From Lentinus brumalis (taxonomy: Eukaryota > Basidiomycota > Agaricomycetes > Polyporales > Polyporaceae): 64,000 nt of DNA. The position numbers and the translations under genes were made by a program. Of the stretch, positions 11,391-20,537 are shown in pieces. Where the stretch lies: assembly GCA_001792895.1 (NCBI GenBank), contig MARA01000057.1:1-64000 (forward strand), written 5' to 3'. Below the pieces are notes generated by a model, which was not told the origin of the DNA, made no database searches, and was given only the letters and a program-made list of their open reading frames with translations. The number at the start of each line of letters is the position of its first letter. Positions within the stretch are counted from its first letter, which is position 1.

Positions 11391-12517
11391 TTACATATGG
11401 CGTATGAGAAAATCCGAGCTCTTCGAGGACTGAGCCTTGCCTTTTTCAGACTGGCCGGAACGAGTCTGAGGTTCATCCTCCTCAGACAAGGTTGATTCAC
11501 TGTCAACATCCTCTCGCCCGAGTCTCGCAGTAGAGATGGACTTTGAAGACTTGGGGGTGTCGTCCTCGTCGTCCGTGACTTCAACTTCTACACACGTGTC
11601 TTTTTCGCCTTGAAGTTGTTCGACGGTGTCGTGCCTTTTGTCCCTGTCTTCTGATCATTCCCTTTGGACTGATCGTTCCCCTTGGACTGGCTCTGGGACT
11701 TGGGACGCTTGTCAGCGTTCTTGGCGAGCAGGTAGCAGTCATCTGTGTCGTGCGAGTTCCGCCTCTTGCAGTTGTGGCAGTATAGCGCCTTCTTGTTTGT
11801 GGTAGCGGAGTTGGCCTGCTTGCCCTTCTTGCCCTTGCCCTTCGACTTTTCAGCCGAGTCAATGTCCATCGGGGTGTGACCGCTGTTGTCTGAGCTGCTC
11901 TTACTAAAGACAGTGCCTCGTGTCTTTTCCGGGTTGAGCTCTCTGTAGAAGTCGAGTAACATGTCGAGAAACTCGGTCCACTTCTTGGGGACATTGCTGC
12001 CACCCTTGCCAACGAGGGCAATCCGCATGTCGCGGCTGATAACCTCCCGTAGCTTGTCAATGAGAAGCTCATCATCGTAACCCGTAAGACGTCCGAGAGT
12101 ACGGAAGCGTTCCGCATATCTGATGAAGTCTTTAGCAGCCAAGTCTTTGTTGACAAACAGGGCTGTGATCTCCTTCTTTGCTCCTTCTTTGTCGTCTCTC
12201 TGCCCATAGATTTGCGCAAGCTCATCCATGAAGGCGTCCCACGTTCCGAGGTCTTGGCCTTTGCCTACACGGTCATAGTACGATGCCATGTATTTATGAG
12301 CTGGGCCTTGCAGCCGGGACAGGGCGGTAACAATCTTCTGTTTGTCGGTGACGATACCCTCGTGTGCGCACCACAGGCTGATCAGGTTGCGCCACTCCTC
12401 CAGCTTGATCTTGTCATCTGAGCCCTTGAAGATGGGGGCTCGCCAATTTTGGGTTGACGCGAACCTCCTCCAGTCGACGCTGGTAAGGCATCGACTTGTT
12501 GTTTGTAGACTGAACAA
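11391..12517 (-). CDS. gag: Gag (capsid-nucleocapsid) of the chromovirus
   Basis: The central part, WRAPIFKGSDDKIKLEEWRN, YGQRDDKEGAKKEI and FIRYAERFRTLGRL, is a retrotransposon gag capsid domain. A zinc knuckle follows (CHNCKRRNSHDTDDC, spacing CX2CX5HX4C, one residue longer than the usual X4). After a lysine-rich tail the frame ends at 11588, but one extra base in the T-run at 11601-11605 would continue it through an acidic stretch (EVTDDEDDTPK) to a stop at 11391, 18 bp before the pol start. Gag assembles the virus-like particle and binds RNA. Its N-terminus probably comes from the frame at 12414-12914, joined by a frame change around 12.42-12.52 kb. Confidence 0.85.
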
Positions 12518-12914
12518 GGGTCTGCTGGTTCTGAACGAGTGTGCTGAGAGTGGTCACTTGAGTAGTCAAAAGACTGATATGGTTTATAAGGCTCTGGAAA
12601 TTGGTGTCCATATGCCCAGCCATTTCGGCTACCACATTGCGGACGTATTCCGGGACACGTTGCTCCGCAAGCCCTACTGCATTCCGAGCTGCAACAATGA
12701 AATTGATGTCTGCCCCATCTGATATGCCATTGCTGACAATCTCATCAATTGCCTGGGGAGCGAGTGGTGGAACGTGGTTACGGGGACAAAGTTGTTGTAA
12801 TTCATTGCTGATGACATAGTGGTTAGTACTTGTCTTCCGAGTGGTTACAATGAAAGGTAGCAAAACAAAGGGTTCTCTATTGCCAATGGTGCCCATTACA
12901 GATCTAGATGCCAT
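12414..12914 (-). CDS. Probable N-terminal part of Gag, in a different frame
   Basis: 166 codons starting MASRSVMGTIGNREPF. The C-terminal third is a coiled-coil-like stretch (LINHISLLTTQVTTLSTLVQ). The frame overlaps the gag capsid frame by about 100 bases; removing one base (or adding two) between 12.42 and 12.52 kb would fuse them. It could be an error, a decayed junction or a programmed frameshift. The ATG overlaps the stop of the upstream frame at 12904-12914. Confidence 0.55.
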   Translation of the reverse strand: MASRSVMGTIGNREPFVLLPFIVTTRKTSTNHYVISNELQQLCPRNHVPPLAPQAIDEIVSNGISDGADINFIVAARNAVGLAEQRVPEYVRNVVAEMAGHMDTNFQSLINHISLLTTQVTTLSTLVQNQQTLVQSTNNKSMPYQRRLEEVRVNPKLASPHLQGLR

Positions 12915-13611
12915 AGTTGAACTCCAGCTTCAGAGCATTCAGCTCGTCGCAGATCTCCGGAAGACGCTCGTTCAGGTTCTTGAAGGAAACCTGGCCGACG
13001 GCCTTTAGCTGCCTCTTGATAATCCTCCACTCCTTATTCGTCAGCTTCCGCGCCCTCTTCTCCAAGTTGGTGTACAACTCGTTGAACTCCGTGCCCCACA
13101 ACCTGATGTCGTCCTTCGCATCCTTCGAGATACGATCATCCTCGAGTGCCTTCTTGACGAATGGAGAGAGTCTTTCGACAGTGGGTCGGAAGAGGCGCTC
13201 GAACTCCCGGATGCGATCGACGACCTTGTGCTTCAGCATGTGGAGGTCCTTGGGGACAGGCTTATGCTCAGGGATCTGCACGGGTGCCTGGAGTCGTTCG
13301 ATGAGGGGACGAGATGGGTCGGAGATGCGATCGATGAGGGGTGGTGAGGCCTGGGAGATACGTTCGAGGCGTCGTATCTCCTTGAGGAGCCTGGCACGCT
13401 CTGCAAGTTGAGCGATGTCTTCGTCGGCCTGTCTCGCACGCTCCGGGTCGAAAGGTTGGGGGATGACGCGGACTGGTGCGGCGTTAACCCTTTTGCGAGG
13501 GAAGCGAGGGACGTGCTTGTACTCGTGCGAAGGCCGAAGGAGAATGCACTCGTAAATACCGAGTGGCTCCTGCTTGGCAATGACCTTGCGGTCCTTCGAG
13601 ATCTTGGGCAT
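12904..13611 (-). CDS. Extra 235-residue frame upstream of gag in the retroelement
   Basis: It starts MPKISKDRKVIAKQEPLGIY and ends LEFNYGI. It is strongly charged, with long predicted helices (RLLKEIRRLERISQ, LHMLKHKVVDRIREFERLF) and a basic N-terminal part containing FPRKRV. No known domain is recognised. Its stop overlaps the next start codon (ATGGCATCTAG), a layout that would allow termination-reinitiation. It sits between the leader and gag, so it may be a Gag extension or an accessory protein particular to this lineage. Confidence 0.6.
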   Translation of the reverse strand: MPKISKDRKVIAKQEPLGIYECILLRPSHEYKHVPRFPRKRVNAAPVRVIPQPFDPERARQADEDIAQLAERARLLKEIRRLERISQASPPLIDRISDPSRPLIERLQAPVQIPEHKPVPKDLHMLKHKVVDRIREFERLFRPTVERLSPFVKKALEDDRISKDAKDDIRLWGTEFNELYTNLEKRARKLTNKEWRIIKRQLKAVGQVSFKNLNERLPEICDELNALKLEFNYGI

Positions 13612-13960
13612 GGCTAAGAGAGAAGAGTCAGCAGCTTGTCAGCTGGTCCTTGACAGGACAAAACTCCGAAAAGGGAAAGGTTGTGCCTTGATGTGGTGGT
13701 AAGCTTGATTCTCAGACACGGCACCACACCGTGCTGCAAATGGGTTTGAGAGGGTGTTGCACCCTTCTCTAATCTGTCCAGCTTGGTTACCCGTCGACAA
13801 GTCAAAGACTCTCATGGGAGATGCAAATGATCCGTTCCAAGCTGTTGCCCGAAGGCTAACAGATCCCCTTACGCCTAGGGCCCGGCAAGAAGATCAACAA
13901 CCAAGCCATACAGCCTGCCATAGGCAAGCCATACAACAAGGTGTCTCTCAACATAAGTGA

Positions 13961-14056
13961 CTGAAGCTTGACAGCAACAGCACTGAAGCCCCCAGAACCC
14001 AATAAGTACTGAAGCTTGACAGCAACAATACTATAGCCCCCAGAACCCACAAAGCC
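13961..14056. repeat. Two tandem 48-bp direct repeats in the retroelement leader
   Basis: Two copies beginning CTGAAGCTTGACAGCAACA at 13961 and 14009, differing at a few bases. They lie in the untranslated leader between the primer site and the first frame. Confidence 0.8.
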
Positions 14057-14149
14057 TAGGGCTAAAAGCCCAAAGGCAAAGGCAACAACCGACACCCAAT
14101 TAAAGGAAATAAATGCAAGGGACTTTGCCAAGCCCAGTGCAATAGAAGA

Positions 14150-14160
14150 AGACTTATCCA
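14150..14160 (-). promoter_or_regulatory. Primer-binding site, complementary to the element's own LTR
   Basis: On the coding (minus) strand TGGATAAGTCT begins two bases after the 5' LTR. It does not look like a familiar tRNA 3' end. It is exactly complementary over 11 nt to AGACTTATCCA inside the LTR (14268-14278, minus strand). The pairing length equals the 11 nt described for Tf1 self-priming. Confidence 0.75.
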
Positions 14161-14162
14161 AA

Positions 14163-14659
14163 TATAACAGTAAGCCCAAATACAATACTCACTAGTTATG
14201 AAATATAAGTGTGGGGAAAAGGTGAGGGCTTGTTAGGCCAGAGTTGTTAGATGGGTTAGACAATAAGTGGATAAGTCTGAGGGTGCCGGCCTCAGACTGG
14301 TGGTTTATATACATGTAGCCCCAGCCCCCCTGGGAATGGGGAAGACCCCTGGTACTCTATGTTACTAAGCTAATCACATGACCAGCTGAGTAAGGCTGAG
14401 TCATGTGTGCTGAGGTAGCCCTATTTCTCAGCAAGTAACTGACCAATAGCGTGCACTACATTACTAGGCAACTATCTAGAAGGTTCTAGGACCAAGGTCC
14501 TAGAAGGATCTGGACCAATGATGTAATAGATATCCCTAAAGAAGATAAAAAGCGATCATAAACATCGATAATTGATGATAACTACTGATAACTCCAGATA
14601 ACTAATGATAAGCCCACTTATCCACCGGATAAGCGCTAGAAAGGTCACGTTTTGTGACA
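14163..14659 (-). repeat. 5' LTR of the gypsy element
   Basis: 497 bp. It contains a TATATAAA box (14304-14311 on the minus strand) and, 25 bp downstream of it, AGACTTATCCA (14278-14268), the likely RNA start and self-primer. By that reading U3 is about 381 bp and R-U5 about 116 bp. Confidence 0.95.
14304..14311 (-). promoter_or_regulatory. TATA box in the 5' LTR
   Basis: TATATAAA starts 33 bp upstream of the AGACTTATCCA self-primer sequence, the right distance for transcription to start at that sequence. The 3' LTR has the same box at 7305-7312. Confidence 0.75.
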
Positions 14660-14664
14660 GGCCG
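14660..14664. repeat. Target site duplication GGCCG, right copy
   Basis: Matches 7159-7163 exactly and abuts the right LTR. Confidence 0.85.
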
Positions 14665-15908
14665 TCGCGTCGTTCGAACGCGTCAAGCTGGCAATCGATG
14701 CCACCACGGCAGACAGACATGACGAGGGACTACTTAGGATGCTTCGTTAAGCTTCGTGCGAATGGTTGATATAGAGGCATTTACTCACTGGTAAAGGACT
14801 GCAACACCTTCCATTAATGCGTTGGAATCTGATCTGTGTGATTATATTGGTGGTGTGCCGTTGCGCAAAGTTGCAGAGAGGTTTGGCGAAAGCCGTGGTC
14901 GAGCTGTATGGTGGCAGTATCAACGATTGGGTGCTCAACCTGTAGAAACCCACAAGCAGAAGGTCGACGTAAAGTTGTTGGGAAGCATAGAGATAGCAGC
15001 AACGAACGACGCTAGGTCGAGTACGCTGTACGACGTTATGTAAGGTCGGAACAAGTTCAGCCACCTCAATTAAACGACCGAACGGCTGCATTTCGGAGTC
15101 TCAACATAGAGTGAGCATTTGCTGACGCCATCAATCGGATGTAGTCGGCCTTTCAAATTGTTGTGGCTGAGATCCCTCTCTCAGTTATCCTCTCCTCCTC
15201 TCCCCCACTGCTACGTTTTCATAACGACGCAAGGCATGCTGCTGCTTTGGAGTCTGCTCGGCGTCCTTTACTGGCTCTTCGTCGTCGACCATGTTGCGTC
15301 CGTTCGCCCGCCCTCTAGCACGTCTCAGCCCCCAACGACGCCGAACGCACAACATACCGTCAAGGCCGACACTACATATGTCTCGGACTACGACGAGCTC
15401 ACCGTAGGCATTCACGAGCCTCTCGCGTGGCCGAGAAGTCCCTAGTTGGCCATCGCACTTAACACGCTCGACTCGGGGTGCCCTTGTCGTACCTTCTCTG
15501 GATTCTGGAATCCTTCTCCATCTACGTGTGGGCCGAAGCGTAGTTCCTGCGGCCCTCAGGCTTGTTCTACACGTCATCACCGGTACCTGGAGGAGATGAA
15601 TCGATCCGGGTCTTGCCTTCATTCAAGGTGTGTACTCATACCCTGCTTCTTGCCCCTGCCTATCGCGCAATTGTTAAGCCGACCCACGACACCGTATGGT
15701 GAGGAATGCTCCATTTTCACCCAATATTCGTGTCCTGCACCACATCATCGCGCGAGTGCTGTTGAGTCCTTGGCACCCTTGCCCACTGTGGGACTCGGAT
15801 TGTGCGCATAAGCCTCCATGTTGCCTGCCACTTGGACCCAATGCTCATAAGTTGCTGCGTCTCGCTACATAAGGCTCTATACTGAACAACCTCTTGCAAG
15901 CTGTCGTG
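14665..15908. other. Intergenic, no gene recognised
   Basis: A plus-strand frame around 15,237-15,445 has a hydrophobic start (LLLWSLLGVLYWLFVV) followed by a Pro/Thr-rich tail, but it lacks family similarity and flanking exons. A short minus-strand match to the F-box/LRR family (ASIASLT, about 14,685) may be the other side of the retroelement insertion. Confidence 0.35.
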
Positions 15909-16485
15909 CTACCTCTCGGCGAATTTTAACCGCTCCCCCTCACACGACCAACTCTCCGTGCAATAGTCACCAACACCAAGCAGCGCGTCCATGTCGTCCG
16001 GCAGCCCCAGTGTCGCTTCTCGCTGCGACATAGGTCGCTTGTGGCGATAATGCTCGAGATCGCCTTCAAGGACGGCGTGGTAGCTGTGACCCGGTGAGCA
16101 GATGCGTCTACGTCCAAGCCCCTTACGAAGCTTTCGAGTCGCTTGTCTTCCTCCATCGCGGTGGTATCGTACCCGTCCGGTGCAATGACACCCTCCCGGT
16201 CGTGAATGGTGATGGCTGCCAAGGTGGGGAATGCGCGCGACAAATGGGTCCCAACGCCCGTAGAGGTCAGACGCGGGTAGACGTGACTCTCGCACGAGCC
16301 CGAGCACAAGTAGTCGGTCACCGAGAGATCCTCCAGGGTATCTTTGGATCGTTTGAGCAAATGGACGATATCGAATTGTCCGGGCCTGATGTCGCTGGAG
16401 GTGTAAATGTCTGAATCGAATGTGATATCTGCGCTTGTCAAACTCGAGCGCAGTCTCCTGAGCAGCAGAGAGCTCTGCGCGCCCA
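15909..16485 (-). pseudogene. C-terminal half of an F-box/LRR-like gene, cut off by the Plavaka insertion
   Basis: From 16,485 downward the minus strand reads LLLRRLRSSLTSADITFDSD, FDIVHLLKRSKDTLEDLSV, YPRLTSTG and SRAFPTLAAITIHDREG. These match in order LLKTLRSRLTDADLRF, PIYLLKYSSNTLESLEL, YPRIVSL and RRAFPDLSQL of the intact gene at 25.8-27.3 kb. The N-terminal half lies 6.4 kb away at 22,854-23,350. The distal part (LESFVRGLDVDASAHRVT) corresponds to the last exon of the family, but the central region that should precede it is missing, so the copy is also internally deleted. Confidence 0.75.
16479..16485. repeat. Target site duplication GCGCCCA, left copy
   Basis: The same seven bases occur at 22854-22860. 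Joining the two host halves with one copy removed keeps the F-box/LRR-like reading frame and alignment. Confidence 0.7.
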
Positions 16486-16492
16486 CTGACTC

Positions 16493-16935
16493 GCATCAGG
16501 AAAAAAGCTTTCCTCCAGAGACATATAGGCAGCTCGCGGCGCCTCCCGATCCACGCGCACGGCTCGGGATAACTCTGGGGTCTCGAGAGCTGGGCGCGTC
16601 TGCTCCAGAGACGCCGCGAGCACTTCCGAGCAGCGGGGTTGGCTATGGAGACTACGGACCTGTGTGGAATCAGCATGTTAGCAATAGGTACACTGATGAC
16701 TTACCATGAGGTCAACAGCGACCGTCGCAGCTCGTTCTCGCAGCTCTGCGATGTCGGCACCACTTGGGTGTTGCGTCTCCTCGGGGTCCGTACCGCTGGC
16801 GGGGGTGGTGACGTGCTGGGAGGTTGCGATTCCTCCGCGTCCATTCGTGGAGTCTTGCCTGTACCAAGGCAGAGTGGTCGCGCAGACTAGCAAGAGAGGA
16901 ATGGCAGCAAGGTGTAGCAGTCGCCGCGATGCCAG
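16493..16935 (-). CDS. Uncharacterised two-exon frame at the left end of the transposon
   Basis: Exon A (about 16,935-16,705) encodes a hydrophobic stretch (LLHLAAIPLLLVCATTLPWY) and an acidic tail with IAELRERAATVAVDLM. A well-formed 45-bp intron follows (16,704-16,660; GTAAGT, GCTAAC branch site, CACAG), then exon B in frame (VRSLHSQPRCSEVLAASLEQ) that runs into the inverted end. No ATG precedes exon A in frame, so the 5' part is missing or lies in another exon. The intron argues that it is or was a gene. It could be cargo of the element or a host gene carried along. Confidence 0.4.
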
Positions 16936-17256
16936 TGGTACTTAATAAGGTGTTCACGAGAAATAGGCGCCCAGCCGGACGTCGAATTGACTGGCTTCTC
17001 CAGGGCGGGGCATTAATTGCTAAGACACATGGACTTCATAGGTAGATAGTGTGCGGTACAAGTGACTTTTCAAGGGTAAAATGCTGTAACTTGGTTGAAA
17101 GCAGGAGGCAAGGGAGTCGGACGGGCATGTTGATAGGGACTTATACAGTAGTTATACAGTAGTAAGCGTGATGATACTTACCGGGTAAGTACAAGTAAGT
17201 ATAGCATGTAAGTACCTAGGTAAGCCAGAGCGAGCAGAGCTACGGTAGATGACTGC

Positions 17257-20200
17257 TCACTTGTCCTGGAGGTACCGTAACAGGACGAAGTCGTGGTCGC
17301 GTAGGTAAGGATTCAGGTGGAAGCGGGGGCATTTGTCGAGAACATTGCGCGTGTTCCATGTCCTGTCGACGCGCTTGCCCCACACTGGCAGGAGGTGACA
17401 ACTACGGATGATCTGCGTGATAGGAATTATGGACGCGCGGCGGCGATGATTGCGCGTTGACTTTGAGATCTTGAACATGCCGGTATCCGGGTCGCGAGAG
17501 CGCATGGACGTGAACCATTCCACATACGCGAGAGGATGCTTGAACTGCCGCCCGTATGCATCCGGTAGTCTGAAGATGGCACGAACGCGAGCTACTGTGA
17601 GTCCTGGGATATGATCAGTGCGAAGATCTGGGCTTTGACATCTGCGCTATCAGGACTTACCGCTGATTGGGTCTCCAGGATCACCGTCCTCGGGGTGCTC
17701 GCGTGCAAGGACAGTGTCGAAATGGGCCGCAACTGCAGGGCGAAGTGGGCGTGCAGGCTGAGCAGGGACAGCACGGATGGTATCTGGGACTGGAGTGCGT
17801 GATACCTGACGGATCGCGGGGAGGAGGACGGACATGCGGCGATAGACTGGGAAGCGGGTGCGGAGGTGGATGTTCTGAGCAGCGACGGGGAGCTCATGCG
17901 CTCGGGACGATCGACGTAGGAATGTCTCCAGTGCGTTGACGAAGTCTGTGCACCCAAAATCCTGGACGAGTTGGCCAACAGAGGTGCCAGGGAGTCCGGG
18001 CTTCTTGGCAACGACGTAGGAGGGGAGATCGTGCTCACCGGGGGTGCTGCCGACAGCCATGATTGCTGCCTGAACTTCCTCATCCTCGTCCTCATCCTCC
18101 CCTGTTGCCTGGTGTGTCTCCTCCGGTTCCGCCCACTCCAGATATGCTTGAAAGCGCGCGATGGCCTCCTGGCGGTTCAGCCACGTCGTCATCTGTTTGA
18201 TGTAGTTGCGCTTGTTTGAAGCTGCGTAACCCCGCTTGGCATAGTCGATGTGCAGTCTCTCCGAGTTCTCGGTGTTGTAACCATCGGCCGTGCCCAGCTT
18301 GCGTATGGACATGGCGTAGTGGAGTGCTGAGTGAACTTTCGGAATATTGAAGTGCTCGCGCACGCCGTTACGGGTGAACACGGTCTTGTTCTCATGGAAG
18401 GTAGCCCATGCGGCCTCGAGGTGAGCGAGTGAGTCGTCTGTATGAGCTTGGAAGTGGGCGTAAAAGATGAAGTCGAGCACAGCCCGTACAGCGCGCGTGG
18501 TCTCCGCATCGGCGGCGCCTGCAATTGCGCCAACGAACACCTTCTCCATTGCCTTGTATTCCGTGCCCGTCCACTGCGTGACCAACGATATTCCCTTCTT
18601 GAAGTGCCGCAGCGCAGGATGTGAAGGCACCGTTTTGAAGCGACGGTCTAGTTCATCAGCACCTCCTTCGAGACTATCGGTCGCCCAAGATACCGTGTGA
18701 TCTTTGAACACGCCCTTGTGTAGCTGGTGCAGGATGTCGGGCGTAAAGCATGTGAAGATGTCGCAGTGCGGTAGACTGTGCCAGAACGGTTCGACCAAGC
18801 GCAAGCCCAAGGCCTTGAACTCGTGCGGTTTGTCGCCTCGGGCCTGTTCCTGTATGATGTCCCAGACTGATGTCTGATCCTTCATTGCAGAGTCCGTGGA
18901 GTCACCGAGCTTCGAGGAGTGCACAGTGCACTTGGGACAGAAGTTCTCCTGGCAGCACGAGATCAAGCACTGCTCCGGGTGGTCGGCAATGTATGCGGCA
19001 AGAACGGGATGAACACGTCGCGCCCACCCGTCTGCGCAAACCATCTCGACGCCGGTGCGCGCAGCCTCAATCAGCGGCTCGAGGATCGTCCGCATGCATT
19101 CATGGAACAGCCGATAGTTCTCGAGCGAACGCCGAGGACCTTTAGTGAAGCACTCCAACTTAGTCACAGGCAGGTATCCGACCAGGATCGTCGCGTGTTT
19201 GGACGGCTGACGGCGCACTTCTTTCGAGATGTTGCCAATTGATAGGTAGACTGGCCATGCTGACTTGTCGCCAGAGAAACGCGACAGCTGCGTCTTGTCC
19301 GAAGACAGGATGATAGGCGCGACGGTCGAGCCGGCGTCGAATTCGGTCTACTCAAGTCACAGAGATCAATCAAAGCTTCGATCGCAGCGGCTGCGTACTG
19401 ACTTGAATATCCCACCACCAATCGCCCGTCCACATCTCCTCATACATCCTCTCTGTGCCCTGCTCATCGACGAAAAGCTTTTCCGGTGCGTACTTCAAGT
19501 AGTCCTTGAACGCTGGATTGCCGATGAGCTCACGGATGCATTCGACCGGGTCGCGGCGCCATAGCTCGACCTCCTCGGTCTTCATCTCGCCGTCCTCATC
19601 CTCCACATTCCCAACGATCTCCCACTCATCGCAGACCCACTCCGCCCCGCCCGGGAGCGCATCGAGCTTCTTGAGCAAGTTGTACTTATTCTTGAATGAT
19701 ACCTGTGTCCGGGTGCGAGTCTGATCAAAAAGCAACAAGTCAGTAAAGATGTCCGCAGCAGCGACTAGTGGAAGCATGCTGACGCACGATCGGCAGTGTT
19801 AGATACTCGTCAATTGCCTCCTGGCTCAAGCCACTTGTCATCAGCCACTTTGCCAGCTCCCACTCCTCGCGGTCGTCAAACGGTGCAAAATGGCTGGTGC
19901 CTGCTGTCCGCCGCTTCTCGCGGAGCTCCTCGAAGATGGTGGTGGCCTGGCGCAGAGCCTCGCCGACCCGTGCGACCTCAGGATACTCGCCAACCCACGG
20001 TCTCTTCGGCAGCCCACCCGCCTCTATATCCTCCACCTCCTCGACTGTCACTCGGTAGGGGTTGCCCTCGGGTACCCTCACCTCCTCTTCCGCCATCATC
20101 ACGTCGCCATCGCCGTCGACTTGTAGGTCGTCCGAGGGCCCAGGTCGGATCGCACCGATATCTTGCTCAGCGGCTGGCTGCTGCTGGTGCGCAAGTCTTC

Positions 20201-20333
20201 GCGCGACTTGCCTCTCGAAGGCCAAGTTGCATGCCGGAGTTTGTGTGATGTGCGACCGCACACCCTGCAGGGTTCGTCGTTCGATGCCGCAATGCCCACA
20301 GACATGCATGCGAGACCGTCGAACAGGGATCAT
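17257..20333 (-). CDS. Plavaka transposase with N-terminal zinc finger
   Basis: Start placed at 20333; a Zn-finger-like motif follows at once (CGHCGIERRTLQGVRSHITQ then PAC). After a low-complexity acidic linker come PKRPWVGEYPEVARVG, SGLSQEAIDEYLTL, FKNKYNLLKKLDALPGG, MWTGDWWWD, a DAGSTVAPIILSSDKTQLS exon and a long exon (about 19,340-17,650). That exon has KTQLSRFSGDKSAWPVYLSI, LVGYLPVTKLECF, CADGWARRVHPVLAAYIADH, CFTPDILHQLHKGVFKDH and NIPKVHSALHYAMSIRKLG, the signature blocks of Plavaka. The last exon ends at 17257. About 960 residues, full length for the family. It should cut and join the element's ends in the nucleus. No in-frame stops are seen, so it may be functional. Confidence 0.9.
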
Positions 20334-20537
20334 GTTGCCGACAAGACAGTGGATGAGCAGCGGTGAGTGCAGAGTTGGCGTAAATTCTGAAGTGCTGAAC
20401 ACGCCAATGAAGTCTAAGGCTGACTCCGCCGCGGCCAACCCCGTGCCGGAATTGGCCGTTTTTGCGCCACACGCAAAACTGGCATACCCCTTCCCTCTTT
20501 GTTTCTCACCGCCATCCTCCTCTCATCTCGCTCGACC

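Larger units (their letters stand above)
7164..14659 (-). mobile_element. Ty3/Gypsy chromovirus LTR retrotransposon, 7,496 bp, young and apparently self-primed
   Basis: Flanked by LTRs of 496 and 497 bp that differ at only two substitutions and one indel, and by the 5-bp duplication GGCCG. The element reads on the minus strand: 5' LTR (right), primer-binding site, leader with a 48-bp direct repeat, an extra upstream frame, gag, pol (protease, reverse transcriptase, RNase H, integrase, chromodomain), polypurine tract and 3' LTR (left). This order and the C-terminal chromodomain define a chromovirus. An 11-nt sequence just inside the 5' LTR is complementary to a site within the LTR, downstream of a TATA box, as in the Tf1/sushi self-priming group. 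Several one-base frame breaks are present. Confidence 0.96.

Noticed and set aside
7164..14659. tRNA-primed retroelement
   Set aside because: The sequence at the primer position does not match a familiar tRNA 3' end, while it pairs perfectly with the LTR; self-priming explains it better.
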